Position numbers and translations under genes: made by a program. Of a stretch of 64,000 nucleotides of DNA, positions 22,821-32,269 are shown one piece after another. Under the pieces are notes generated by a model. The model had not been told where the DNA came from. It did no database searches and worked only from the letters and a program-made list of their open reading frames with translations. The DNA lies in contig JACQBQ010000036.1 in NCBI GenBank assembly GCA_016201905.1, positions 1-64,000 of the forward strand, read 5' to 3'. Position 1 is the first letter of the stretch, and each line of letters opens with the position of its first letter. Source of the stretch: Candidatus Melainabacteria bacterium. Lineage in GTDB: Bacteria > Cyanobacteriota > Vampirovibrionia > 2-02-FULL-35-15.

Positions 22821-24623
22821 TTATTTTATCACTTTACGATTAAAAATTGACCAGGCTACTATTCCAATAGAGCCAATTAAAGAACAACTTAACATAGCAA
22901 ATCCTAAAATGTTTATTATATAATCTTCACTTTGAACTAAAAAACTGCCCAGAAATACTAAAAAAAGTAAAAATATTATTCTGTATGCAAGCTTTAATTT
23001 TGAATTGGCTTCTTTAAGGTCTTCTTTTAAATACTTAATTTCACTATCATTGTCTTTATCCTTTTCTTTTGGCTCTGCATTGACTGATTTACTGTTTCCA
23101 TTTTCAATGTTAGATGCATATTTTGGGAGCTCTTTTATCACGTCAAAGTATACTTTTGCTTTTTCAATTAATTTACTCTGCTTTGGAAAAATTGATTTTA
23201 GAAGAAGCCATTTTGATTCGGGAAGTTTCCCTTTTATCCAGTGCTGTAGATATGGTTTAGCGGTACTGATTAAACTAAAATCCGGATCAAGTGTTCGGCA
23301 AACTCCTTCCAGTGTTCCTGTCATTCTTAGAGTATAAGTAAACTTGCTTGGAAGTTTCATTGGTTTTTCTTCAAAGAGTTTATTTAAATCATCCTGAATG
23401 CCATCTAAGTTAATCGATTCAAGCTTGGCGCCATCATAATATTTATATGCAGCTTCTTCAATTACTCTTTTAAGCGGGCTTATATCAGCTTCTGACTTTA
23501 TAAGATCCAGGTTTTTCAGTGTGTTTATTAATGTATCTGTATCACCTCCAACAACACTAACCAAAACACTTCCAAGCTCTCGCCTGACATTTTCATTTAT
23601 TCTTCCTACCATTCCAAAGTCATAAAAAACAATTGTTCCATCATCTTCTACAACGATATTCCCCGGATGTGGATCAGCATGATAGAAACCATCTTCAAAA
23701 AATTGTTTAAAATAAGCATTGACTAAAACCTGTGCAAGTTCTTTTGTGTCATGATTTTTTTCTTTTAGAGCATCAAGATCTGTAATCTTTATTCCCGGTA
23801 CAAACTCAATAGTTAAAAGCTTTCTTGTGGTGTACTGCCAGTATATTTTTGGAATATGGATTCTTTCTTCAGATTTTAGATTTTTTCTGAATCGATCTGC
23901 GTTTTTACCTTCCTGGATAAAATCAATTTCTTCAAATAATGTTTTCCCGATTTCATCAATTATTTCTACCCACTCTCTACCTTTTCCAAGCTCTGTGTAC
24001 CTTTCAAGAAAAGTTGCCCAGCATCGTAAAATAGCTAAGTCCTGATAAAAAAGAAGATTTAAATTTGGTCTTTGAATTTTTACTGCTACTTGAATACCGC
24101 TTAAAAGCTCAGCTCTGTGAACCTGTCCAATGCTTGCAGATGCTATGGGTTCAGGATTAAAGGATTTAAAAATCCTATCAAGCGGCTTTCTAAGCTCTTG
24201 TTCTATAAGTAGCTTGACTTCATCAAATGGTATTGGTGGTAAAGAATCCTGAAGCTCTGATAAAGCTTCTATGTATTCTTTTGGAAGTAGATCGGTACGA
24301 CTTGACAAAAACTGTCCTATTTTTATAAAAGTAGAATCAAGCTCTATAAAAGCATCTTTAACATATTCTGAAATTAAAGCATCTTTTTTTCTAATCCTGT
24401 TTATAAGTCTGTAGATAACTTTGCTTATTTGCTTAAATCTTTTATCTCTTAAACAGAAATAACCAAGCAGTATAGATTCATGTAAAAATGAAATAAAATT
24501 CCTTTTAAAATCTTTTTCTCTAACAGGAAGATTAAATCTTTCCTGAACAAAATTCGGGTCATAGTAGAGATGCGCTGTCGGCACGTCTCTACTCACATCA
24601 ATTTTTTCTAATGTTTCTATCAA
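22821..24623 (-). CDS. ABC1/UbiB-family atypical kinase
   Basis: AELLSGIQVAVKIQRPN, FYHADPHPGNIVVEDDGTIVFYDFGMVG. Confidence 0.93.
   Translation of the reverse strand: MIETLEKIDVSRDVPTAHLYYDPNFVQERFNLPVREKDFKRNFISFLHESILLGYFCLRDKRFKQISKVIYRLINRIRKKDALISEYVKDAFIELDSTFIKIGQFLSSRTDLLPKEYIEALSELQDSLPPIPFDEVKLLIEQELRKPLDRIFKSFNPEPIASASIGQVHRAELLSGIQVAVKIQRPNLNLLFYQDLAILRCWATFLERYTELGKGREWVEIIDEIGKTLFEEIDFIQEGKNADRFRKNLKSEERIHIPKIYWQYTTRKLLTIEFVPGIKITDLDALKEKNHDTKELAQVLVNAYFKQFFEDGFYHADPHPGNIVVEDDGTIVFYDFGMVGRINENVRRELGSVLVSVVGGDTDTLINTLKNLDLIKSEADISPLKRVIEEAAYKYYDGAKLESINLDGIQDDLNKLFEEKPMKLPSKFTYTLRMTGTLEGVCRTLDPDFSLISTAKPYLQHWIKGKLPESKWLLLKSIFPKQSKLIEKAKVYFDVIKELPKYASNIENGNSKSVNAEPKEKDKDNDSEIKYLKEDLKEANSKLKLAYRIIFLLFLVFLGSFLVQSEDYIINILGFAMLSCSLIGSIGIVAWSIFNRKVIK
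24564..24592. repeat. REP-like palindrome (imperfect) in 5' part of ABC1 kinase gene
   Basis: GTAGAGATGCG...CACGTCTCTAC. Confidence 0.55.
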
Positions 24624-24627
24624 TTTT

Positions 24628-25017
24628 TTATCGTTTTTGTAATTTCATTTGTGCTTTAAGATCAGCCAGCTCAGCACGTAAGCCAGCAATCTCTGCTCTA
24701 ATATCATTTAGTTCCATTGAATCTAAAAGAGCGTTGTTTGTTAATTCAATTAATTTTTCTTTTACAAAACCTTTGAGCTGCAGTTCATTTATCTTTGCTC
24801 TGTGGCTGATTTCACTTATTAGTTCATTTAGTTCTTCTTTTGCTTTATCTTTTATTTTACATTGAGGACTTTCTGCACCGTTTGAGCTATTTTGTGCTTT
24901 GTCGCGAAAAGCCTGGACTTGAATGGCCAAGTCACATGCCTTTGATTCTAACTTTTCTTTTAAAATATCAAGAGTAGCTTTTGCTGTTAGTACAAATTTA
25001 GTAATATCATTTAACAT
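24628..25017 (-). CDS. coiled-coil hypothetical protein
   Basis: MLNDITKFVLTAKATLDILKEKLE start preferred over the 25140 start, which lies in a repeat; C-terminal heptad-like region. Confidence 0.6.
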   Translation of the reverse strand: MLNDITKFVLTAKATLDILKEKLESKACDLAIQVQAFRDKAQNSSNGAESPQCKIKDKAKEELNELISEISHRAKINELQLKGFVKEKLIELTNNALLDSMELNDIRAEIAGLRAELADLKAQMKLQKR

Positions 25018-25069
25018 AGGTTTTAAGATTATCTCACAAATTGACCTGGGTCTGTAAAAAAACGAGGAT

Positions 25070-25149
25070 GTCATTCCCGGCTTGACCGGGAATCCAGTAA
25101 AATAAACGCTAACTTTAATTTTCTGGATTCCCATTTTCATGGGAATGAC
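25070..25149. repeat. MITE-like inverted repeat GTCATTCCCGG...CCGGGAATCCAG / CTGGATTCCCA...TGGGAATGAC
   Basis: terminal inverted repeats read directly. Confidence 0.8.
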
Positions 25150-26152
25150 AACTTTCCTAAAAACAATGACAAAAAATACAAGAAATATAAATTTAACCTG
25201 GGTTTATCCACCAAACAACTGGGTTTCGAATTATCAAGAGACATTTATCTACGGGTGGTCAAATCCAAAAGCTAAATTGTTTGTTTCCGTAGAGACGTCA
25301 CATGCAACGTCTCTACAGCGACCGATAAAAATCTTTTCTAATGGTAATTTTGCACAAAAAATAAAATTGCCATATAAGAAGAGTACTATTAGGTTGATTC
25401 AGAATCTAAATGGGAAGAAAAAGATATTTTCTAGAAATATCATTGTGGTGAAGAGAAAAACAAAGCAATCTAAACAAGTTATGTCATTGCGAGGAGCGCA
25501 GCGACCCGCTTCGCCCGCAAAGCGAGGCGAGCGAAGCAATCTCACCAACTTTTTCACATCAGGGAGATTGCTTCGGTCTAAAGCCCTCGCAATGACGTTA
25601 AGAAACAGTTTTCGCAATGACGTTTCTATAGTTATCGATCCTGGTCACGGTGGAAAAGAACACGGCACTCACTCACCAAAAGGTATTCCTGAAAAAGTTT
25701 TTAATTTGCAGATTTCTAAACTGCTTTATAAAAAGTTAAAAAAGAAATTTAAACAAGTTTATCTAACGAGAACAAAAGACAAATTTGTTTCTTTAAAAGA
25801 AAGGGTTAATTTTGCAAAAAAGAAAAAATGTAATCTTTTAATTTCAATCCACCATAATGCACTTCCTGACAATGAAAATCCTCTAAAACACAGAGGCATT
25901 GGTATTTATTACACGCATGCTTTTGTAAAATCGCTTGCAAAGAAACTTTTAGATGGCATTTCGAAGTCGTCAGGCTTAAAAAAATATGGAATATTTAAAA
26001 GAAACTTTGCAGTAACAAGACCAGATTTTTATCTGGGAGTTTTAATAGAATGTGGATTTTTAATACATCCGCAAGAAGCTGAAATTATTACAAAAAGACA
26101 AACTCAGGAGAAGATTGTAAATGGGATTAGTTCTGCTTTAAATAATCTATAG
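25139..26152 (+). CDS. N-acetylmuramoyl-L-alanine amidase (Amidase_3-like) carrying in-frame repeat insertions
   Basis: VSIVIDPGHGGKEHGTHSPKGIPEK, LISIHHNALPD, GVLIECGFLIHPQEAEII; true start uncertain. Confidence 0.85.
   Translation: MGMTTFLKTMTKNTRNINLTWVYPPNNWVSNYQETFIYGWSNPKAKLFVSVETSHATSLQRPIKIFSNGNFAQKIKLPYKKSTIRLIQNLNGKKKIFSRNIIVVKRKTKQSKQVMSLRGAQRPASPAKRGERSNLTNFFTSGRLLRSKALAMTLRNSFRNDVSIVIDPGHGGKEHGTHSPKGIPEKVFNLQISKLLYKKLKKKFKQVYLTRTKDKFVSLKERVNFAKKKKCNLLISIHHNALPDNENPLKHRGIGIYYTHAFVKSLAKKLLDGISKSSGLKKYGIFKRNFAVTRPDFYLGVLIECGFLIHPQEAEIITKRQTQEKIVNGISSALNNL
25289..25316. repeat. 28-nt REP-like palindrome inside amidase ORF
   Basis: GTAGAGACGTCACATGCAACGTCTCTAC. Confidence 0.75.
25483..25597. 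repeat. MITE-like repeat GTCATTGCGAG...GAAGCAATCTC...GAGATTGCTTC...CTCGCAATGAC inside amidase ORF
   Basis: outer and inner inverted repeats read directly. Confidence 0.85.
25506..25532. repeat. 27-nt nested palindromic mini-element CCGCTTCGCCCGCAAAGCGAGGCGAGC
   Basis: same element nested in a different repeat at 40735-40762. Confidence 0.7.
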
Positions 26153-26165
26153 ATAATGTATTTCC

Positions 26166-26291
26166 TTAACCTTTATTGTGCTTGTCTTTTTTGTTTTCTT
26201 TATATTGGTCATATAAAAAGATTCCTGCCAATGCTATTGCACCAAAAATAAGAATGCAGAAAGCTAATTCTCCTGATGGTTGAATATGCAT
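26166..26291 (-). CDS. single-TM micropeptide (41 aa: MHIQPSGELAFCILIFGAIALAGIFLYDQYKENKKDKHNKG), module copy B
   Basis: hand translation; starts 3 nt after the stop of the upstream paralog; AGGAG RBS. Confidence 0.65.
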   Translation of the reverse strand: MHIQPSGELAFCILIFGAIALAGIFLYDQYKENKKDKHNKG

Positions 26292-26294
26292 TTT

Positions 26295-26498
26295 TTACCT
26301 CTCCTTTAAAACAAAGTAACCATTTGCCAGAAATATAAAACCCAATAAAAATATTATCACAGCAGCATTAAAATTACCCACAAACAAGTCTTTTTTGAAA
26401 ACAACCCACTGAAAAACCAATGACGCTAGTGGTGTTGACAATGCAAAGCCACTAGTCCTTAATGAAACAGAAATATATTTTTGTTTCTCACTTACCAC
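26295..26498 (-). CDS. small two-TM membrane protein, module copy B
   Basis: (V)SEKQKY...SGFALSTPL...YFVLKER; GTG start. Confidence 0.75.
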   Translation of the reverse strand: MVSEKQKYISVSLRTSGFALSTPLASLVFQWVVFKKDLFVGNFNAAVIIFLLGFIFLANGYFVLKER

Positions 26499-26575
26499 AT
26501 AAGAAAATATAACAAAAATAAAACCCTTTGATAATCAGGTAATTTCTCTGATTCAATTAAGAACAAAAAATAAAT

Positions 26576-26590
26576 GTAACCTATGGTATC
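26576..26590 (-). promoter_or_regulatory. operator-like palindrome GATACCATAGGTTAC (gene sense), N64-TATATT-N7-GTG
   Basis: read directly. Confidence 0.45.
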
Positions 26591-26609
26591 AAAAATATAA
26601 CGATTTTTT

Positions 26610-27254
26610 TTATCTCTTCACGCTAGCTAGCCACTTTAAAGAAAAATGTATAAGTGACTCAGCATCTTCATGGTTTCCATTAGATTTTGCCTGGGAAAAT
26701 GCTTGATTTATTTCATTACCTGAATAGCCCAGTGCTTGTAAAACTGATCGTGCTTCATTTAGAAATGAACTTGAGGATTGATTTTCTGTGTCTTTGCCTT
26801 TAAGCTTTTCTGAATATGCTATCGGCAGATGCTTCCAGTTTTTAATTTTTTCTTTTAACTCTAAAATTATTCTGCTTGCAGTTCTTTCTCCAATACCTTG
26901 TGCTTTTCTTAAATTTGAAATATCTTCATTTAAAATTGAATAAGTTATTTCACTTACCGTAAGATTGTTTAAAAGATTTAGAGCAGTTTTTGGCCCTATG
27001 CCTGATACACTAAATAATAAGTTGAAAAGCTCCCTTTCAAGTAATGTAGGAAAGCCTATTAAAGTCATTTGATCTTCTTTATGGATTAATGTTGTATAGA
27101 CTGTAGTAGTTTCACCATTCTTACCAAAGAGATCTAAAGCAGATAAGCTGGTGTTTATCTCATAGCCGATTCCATTTACCTCAAGTATAAGTTTCTCGGC
27201 TCCCAGTGGCTCTGTAATTTTTTCTTTGATTATCCCTCTTAAAAATTGATACAT
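26610..27254 (-). CDS. ruvA: Holliday junction helicase subunit RuvA
   Basis: MYQFLRGIIKEK...VSGIGPKTALNLL...AQGIGERTASRIILELKEK. Confidence 0.95.
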   Translation of the reverse strand: MYQFLRGIIKEKITEPLGAEKLILEVNGIGYEINTSLSALDLFGKNGETTTVYTTLIHKEDQMTLIGFPTLLERELFNLLFSVSGIGPKTALNLLNNLTVSEITYSILNEDISNLRKAQGIGERTASRIILELKEKIKNWKHLPIAYSEKLKGKDTENQSSSSFLNEARSVLQALGYSGNEINQAFSQAKSNGNHEDAESLIHFSLKWLASVKR

Positions 27255-27273
27255 TTTTTATAAGTTCAGACAA

Positions 27274-27289
27274 GCCTGCCGCGGCAGGC
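27274..27289. repeat. 16-bp perfect palindrome GCCTGCCGCGGCAGGC
   Basis: read directly. Confidence 0.7.
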
Positions 27290-27463
27290 AAGCTAAAGCT
27301 TCCTTGACTATATAAATACTGCAGTTTGTGAATTCATAGTAACTTTATTTAACATGATTGGTATAATTAAAGTTGCATTAGTTAGAAGTTTAACAGGTGG
27401 GCCAGTTTTATTTAACAGCTCATAACAAAACAAAAATATAACGAAAGGAAAGTTTAATATAAA

Positions 27464-27787
27464 ATGTCAAACGTAGGTGAGGTAACAGACGCAACTTTTG
27501 AGGAAGAAGTTCTCAAGGCAAAGTTGCCGGTTTTAGTAGATTTTTGGGCACCATGGTGTGGTCCTTGTAGAGCTGTAGCTCCTGTAGTGGATGAAATTGC
27601 CAGTGAATATAATGGAAAATTAAAGGTTCTAAAGTTAAACACTGATGAAAATCCAAAAACTGCTCAGTCATATAGAATAAGCGGTATTCCAAGCTTAATG
27701 GTTTTTAAAAATGGTCAGCCCGTGGAACAAGTTGTAGGAGCAGTACCAAAATCAACCCTTTCTTCTGCTGTACAAAAACATATTTAA
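27464..27787 (+). CDS. trxA: thioredoxin
   Basis: [21 protein letters not shown]. Confidence 0.97.
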   Translation: MSNVGEVTDATFEEEVLKAKLPVLVDFWAPWCGPCRAVAPVVDEIASEYNGKLKVLKLNTDENPKTAQSYRISGIPSLMVFKNGQPVEQVVGAVPKSTLSSAVQKHI

Positions 27788-27873
27788 AATAACGATTTTA
27801 TATAAATGAACAAAATACAGTCTATAACTTCTTTTATCAAAGTGAAGAGGCTTAGTTGTGGAATTAAATAAAA

Positions 27874-28869
27874 ATGACTGGTAAAGAAAAAGAAGTAGAT
27901 CACAGATCAAAAATAAAACAACAAATAAAAAATCTTCTAAGATTAGTTATAAGTATAGTAGCTTTTATATGCTTGATTAAGTTTGGAAAAGTCGATGTAA
28001 AAGTAGCAGTTAAATATCTTACTCAAGTTAATCCTCTATATTTTGCATTGGCTTATATAAGTTACTTCATAACGACGTTAGTAGCTGGGGTAAGATTTTA
28101 TTTTTCATCACATGTTTTAGGATTTCGAAAAAATTACTTCCAGCTTGTGCAGTTAAATTTTGTTGGTGCTTTTTTTAATAACTTTTTGCCCACAACAATT
28201 GGTGGTGATGCACTGAGGGGTTATTACTTAAAAAGAGGTTCTCACATTCCGCTTTCCAGAGCAGTTGCATGCATTGTTTATGAGCGTTACACAGGTATGA
28301 TTGTTTTATTTTGGGCAACCTCAGCTGCTTTTATAATGCAGGATTTAGGTTTTATAAGTAAATCTCTCTGGAATGTCCCTCACCAGCTTGCAATTTTTTG
28401 TCATATTGGTTCAGTAATAACTATTTTTTTGGTACCGTTTTTACCTCAATTAAACAATCTTTTTTTTGGAAAGACAAACTGGGTTTATAAAACAATTATT
28501 GAGCCTATCCTTGTTTATTGGCATGATTTAAAACTCACAGTAAGGATAGTAGTTCTTTCTGTTTTGCTGCAAATATTTGTAATTCTGTGTCATTTTTTTA
28601 TTGCTAAATCATTGAACATGAATATACCGCTTAGCTACTATCTTGTTTTTTACCCATTGACTACTCTTGCCGGGTTTATGATCCCAAGCTTAAACGGGCT
28701 TGGGATAAGGGAAGGAACATATATTTATTTTTTAAAGAAGGTAAACATTACAAGTGATCAAGGATTAGCTTTTAGTATTTGCTGGTTAATAATTTTACTG
28801 ATTACAAGCATTATTGGTGGGATAATCTATATGGTTGGTGATTTTAGAAAGCATAAGCCTCTAACGTAG
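27874..28869 (+). CDS. LPG synthase TM-region/UPF0104-like membrane protein
   Basis: NNFLPTTIGGDALRGYYLKRGS...YERYTG; multiple TMs. Confidence 0.85.
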   Translation: MTGKEKEVDHRSKIKQQIKNLLRLVISIVAFICLIKFGKVDVKVAVKYLTQVNPLYFALAYISYFITTLVAGVRFYFSSHVLGFRKNYFQLVQLNFVGAFFNNFLPTTIGGDALRGYYLKRGSHIPLSRAVACIVYERYTGMIVLFWATSAAFIMQDLGFISKSLWNVPHQLAIFCHIGSVITIFLVPFLPQLNNLFFGKTNWVYKTIIEPILVYWHDLKLTVRIVVLSVLLQIFVILCHFFIAKSLNMNIPLSYYLVFYPLTTLAGFMIPSLNGLGIREGTYIYFLKKVNITSDQGLAFSICWLIILLITSIIGGIIYMVGDFRKHKPLT

Positions 28870-30621
28870 AGTTGCATTTATAATATCTTTTTTAATTGAA
28901 ACACTAGCAATTTCACCATTTTCCACACTGATAACTTTATCAACGTTGTCTATTGTGGACTGCCTGTGAGCAATTATAATTACTGTTCTATTTTTTACAA
29001 GTTCATTGATTGCTTCCTGAATATATTTTTCAGATTCATTATCCAGATGGCTTGTAGGCTCATCTAAAATTAATACTGGTGCATCTTTTAAAAATGCTCT
29101 AGCTAGTGCAACTCTTTGCCTTTGTCCACCAGAAAGTCTTGTCCCATTTTCACCTACAATGGTTTCAAATCCTTCATAAAACTTTTCTGTAAACTCAACT
29201 ACATGTGCTTTTCTTGCGGCTTCAATCATTTCTTCATGAGATGCATCTGGCTTGCCAAATAAAATATTTTCTTTAATTGAACAGTTAAAAAGTACTTGCT
29301 CCTGTGTAACAAGAGATATTTGTGATCTTAAAGAATGAATATCAATAGTTTTAATATCAATGCCATCAATTTCAACACTTCCAGATTGAGGATCATAAAA
29401 TCTTGGAATTAAACTCACCAGTGTGGTTTTCCCTACCCCAGATAGACCAATTAAAGCAACTTTTTCACCTGGGCTAATCTCAAGGTTTATATTTTTTAAG
29501 ATTTCTCTGTTTTCAGAATAATTAAAACAAACATTGTTAAAAACAATTTGACCTTTTAATCTCTTTACGTGTGCAGGCGATTTTGCTTCAGGAAGTGAAG
29601 GGTTTTGATCTAATATTTCAAATACTCTTTCGCTTGCTCCTAAAGCCTGCTGCAGTGTAGACCATACCCTGCTGATTCTTTTAATAGGCTCATAGAGAAG
29701 AACCGTTGTTAAAAAATATGATGAGAAATCACCTAGTGTAATCTGTGTGCTTGCTACACTTTTCATCCCATACCAGAATACAAAAGCAACACCGCAGGCA
29801 CCGACAAGTCCAGTTATTGGTGAAATCATGGCTTCAATCATTACTGTATTTCTAAGAGTTGAAAAAAGTTTTGAGTTTTTTAATTGGAAGTTTTTGTCTC
29901 TCACTTGTTCCAGATTATAAGCCTGGACTAGTTTCAAATTTTGGAGACTCTCTTGTACATATCCTGAAATTTCTCCAATACTTTCTTGTCCTTTTCTGCT
30001 AAGCTTTCTTAGTTTTTTAGCTAGGTTTACAACAGGAGTTACAAACATTGGGATTACAATGATAGTGACAAGTGTCAAGGACCAGTTTATAGATAAAAGC
30101 CAGCTAAATAAAAATACTGTTTTGGATGAATCATTAAAAATAGTGGTAATAGTTTCTGCTACCCAGGACTGAACAGCAATTAAATCATTTGTAACCCTTG
30201 AAACATAAGTGCCGCTCATTTCTTTTGTAACCTGCGATAGAGAAAGCTTTTGAAGATGTTCGTGTAATTTGTTTCTAATGTCTCTGACAGTTGCAATGCC
30301 TACAAATCTAATACAAAACTGGTGTAAAAACCTGAAGATGCCATCCAGAAAGTAAGCAACAACAATTAAAACAGGAATAAAACCAAGAAGTTCATTTACA
30401 TGGATACTCATGCTTGGAGAACCAACAAGTACTTTTAATTGTTTTGGTAAGAGAAAAATCCTGCCATGCTGATTTGGCATGTTTAAACCATCTACTGCAA
30501 TTTTTACAAGCCATGCAGGAAGTAAAGAAATAAACCCTGAAAAAATCATTGAGAAGAAAGCTATTGTAAATAAAGCCCAATATTTTTTGCCGTATGATAA
30601 TAGCCTTGTCAATGTGTTCAT
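28861..30621 (-). CDS. ABC transporter, fused permease-ATPase (MsbA-like)
   Basis: Walker A GLSGVGKTT, LSGGQRQRVALARAF, Walker B VLILDEPTSHLD. Confidence 0.93.
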   Translation of the reverse strand: MNTLTRLLSYGKKYWALFTIAFFSMIFSGFISLLPAWLVKIAVDGLNMPNQHGRIFLLPKQLKVLVGSPSMSIHVNELLGFIPVLIVVAYFLDGIFRFLHQFCIRFVGIATVRDIRNKLHEHLQKLSLSQVTKEMSGTYVSRVTNDLIAVQSWVAETITTIFNDSSKTVFLFSWLLSINWSLTLVTIIVIPMFVTPVVNLAKKLRKLSRKGQESIGEISGYVQESLQNLKLVQAYNLEQVRDKNFQLKNSKLFSTLRNTVMIEAMISPITGLVGACGVAFVFWYGMKSVASTQITLGDFSSYFLTTVLLYEPIKRISRVWSTLQQALGASERVFEILDQNPSLPEAKSPAHVKRLKGQIVFNNVCFNYSENREILKNINLEISPGEKVALIGLSGVGKTTLVSLIPRFYDPQSGSVEIDGIDIKTIDIHSLRSQISLVTQEQVLFNCSIKENILFGKPDASHEEMIEAARKAHVVEFTEKFYEGFETIVGENGTRLSGGQRQRVALARAFLKDAPVLILDEPTSHLDNESEKYIQEAINELVKNRTVIIIAHRQSTIDNVDKVISVENGEIASVSIKKDIINATLR

Positions 30622-30708
30622 AAGATTTAAATTATAACGTTATTGTGTTATTTTTTTTATAAATACCTGTATTGAATCCTTAAAAACGGTTAGTATTTTA
30701 ATGACATT

Positions 30709-31329
30709 ATGCAAGAAACTAATTTACCTCCGCCTCCAAAATCAGCAAAGGCTCAGAGAACCCGCTTAAAAATCTTGGAAGCAGCAAGAGCAATCTTTGC
30801 AGAGCGAGGGTTTGCAAAAGCAACGGCAGAAGAAATTTCTACAAGGGCCGGTGTTGGTTATGGAACGTTTTATTTATACTTTACTGATAAAAGACAAGCA
30901 CTGCATACAATTCTTTCTGAAGTTGATGACAAGCTTTACCAGGTAGGTCAAACTGAATCTGAAAAACAAAGATTGGGTCTTGGCGCGCTTGCTCCTATTA
31001 AAGCTACCATAAGTGGTTTCTTCGACAGCTTTAAAGAAAACGCTGACGTTTTAAAAATTTGCCATGAGCTTTCTGCAACCGATCCTGATTTTAAAGCTCA
31101 GCACGATAAGGTCAGAGCAAGGCTTGTAACCAGAATAAAAGATCATATTTTAAAAGGACTGGAACTAGGAAACACAAGAAATGTAGATCCTGAAATTGCA
31201 TCGGTGGCTATAGCTGGTCTTATAGAAACTATTTCCAATGAATGGTTTTTTAACAATCGTCCATGGGACAGAGAAAAGGTAATAAATACTGTTGCAAAGC
31301 TTTACTATAGTGCTGTAATAAAGCGCTGA
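30709..31329 (+). CDS. TetR-family transcriptional regulator
   Basis: ILEAARAIFAERGFAKATAEEISTRAGVGYGTFYLYF. Confidence 0.93.
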   Translation: MQETNLPPPPKSAKAQRTRLKILEAARAIFAERGFAKATAEEISTRAGVGYGTFYLYFTDKRQALHTILSEVDDKLYQVGQTESEKQRLGLGALAPIKATISGFFDSFKENADVLKICHELSATDPDFKAQHDKVRARLVTRIKDHILKGLELGNTRNVDPEIASVAIAGLIETISNEWFFNNRPWDREKVINTVAKLYYSAVIKR

Positions 31330-32160
31330 TCACATAGCAAGCGTATTATATCCACAGTCTACATAAATAAGCTCGCCCGTTATTGCACGGGATAAATCAC
31401 TGAATAGAAACACACAGGTATCAGCTACTTCTTCTGCTGAAACATTTTTCTTAAGCGGAGCTACAGTTCTGAAATGCTCAAGCATCTTAGAAAAGTCATC
31501 AATGCCGCTAGCAGATAGGGTTTTAATAGGCCCTGGTGAAACTACATTTACTCGTATATTTTTTGGACCTAGATCATAAGCTAAGTATCTGGCTGAGCTT
31601 TCAAGTGCTGCTTTTGCTACGCCCATAACGTTATAATTTTTTACTACTCTTTCACTTCCCAGATAACTTAGTGCTACTATACTTCCACCTTTTTCTTCCA
31701 TGGCTGGCTTAAATGCTTTTGAAAGGGCTATTAGTGAATAACTGCTTACATCCTGTGCTAGATGATATCCGTCACGAGATGTGTTTACAAACTCTCCTCC
31801 AAGCTCTTCGCGTTTTGCAAACGCAACTGCATGTAAAAAGAAATCAATATTTCCAAATTGTTTTTTAATCGACTCACCAGCAGAAACAAGCTCTTCATCT
31901 TTTGTAACGTCCAAATTTATAGAGTAAGGATCTTTTAAGTTTGCTTCTTTAAAAAGTTTTTCAAGGTTTCTTAAAACTCTTTCTCCTTGATAAGTAAATC
32001 CGATTTCTGCCCCTTCTCTAATACATGCTTGAGCAACTGCCCAGGCTATGCTCCATTTATTTGCTACACCTACAATAATTCCTTTTTTACCTTTTAAAAG
32101 CATATTTGAAACTTCCTTCTTTACTGGTTTTTCTATTGTTTGCATTTCTGACATGGACAA
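31330..32160 (-). CDS. fabI: enoyl-ACP reductase (NADH)
   Basis: GIIVGVANKWSIAWAVAQ...YNVMGVAKAALESSARYLA. Confidence 0.95.
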   Translation of the reverse strand: MSMSEMQTIEKPVKKEVSNMLLKGKKGIIVGVANKWSIAWAVAQACIREGAEIGFTYQGERVLRNLEKLFKEANLKDPYSINLDVTKDEELVSAGESIKKQFGNIDFFLHAVAFAKREELGGEFVNTSRDGYHLAQDVSSYSLIALSKAFKPAMEEKGGSIVALSYLGSERVVKNYNVMGVAKAALESSARYLAYDLGPKNIRVNVVSPGPIKTLSASGIDDFSKMLEHFRTVAPLKKNVSAEEVADTCVFLFSDLSRAITGELIYVDCGYNTLAM

Positions 32161-32199
32161 TATAATACCAAATTATGGGAACCAAAATCGTGTAAAGAT

Positions 32200-32227
32200 G
32201 TAAGGGCATTCTACGGAATGCCCTTAA
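32200..32227. repeat. 28-nt REP-like palindrome with C(TACG)G loop between fabI and lptB
   Basis: GTAAGGGCATTC-TACG-GAATGCCCTTAA. Confidence 0.7.
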
Positions 32228-32269
32228 ACCGTGTGATAGATTAATATTGTTTTAATTGAGAAATAAAAA

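Noticed and set aside
25018-25140. N-terminal extension MKMGIQKIKVSVYFTGFPVKPGMTSSFF of the 24628 ORF
   Set aside because: Encoded by the GTCATTCCC inverted repeat; a Met at 25017 gives a cleaner start.
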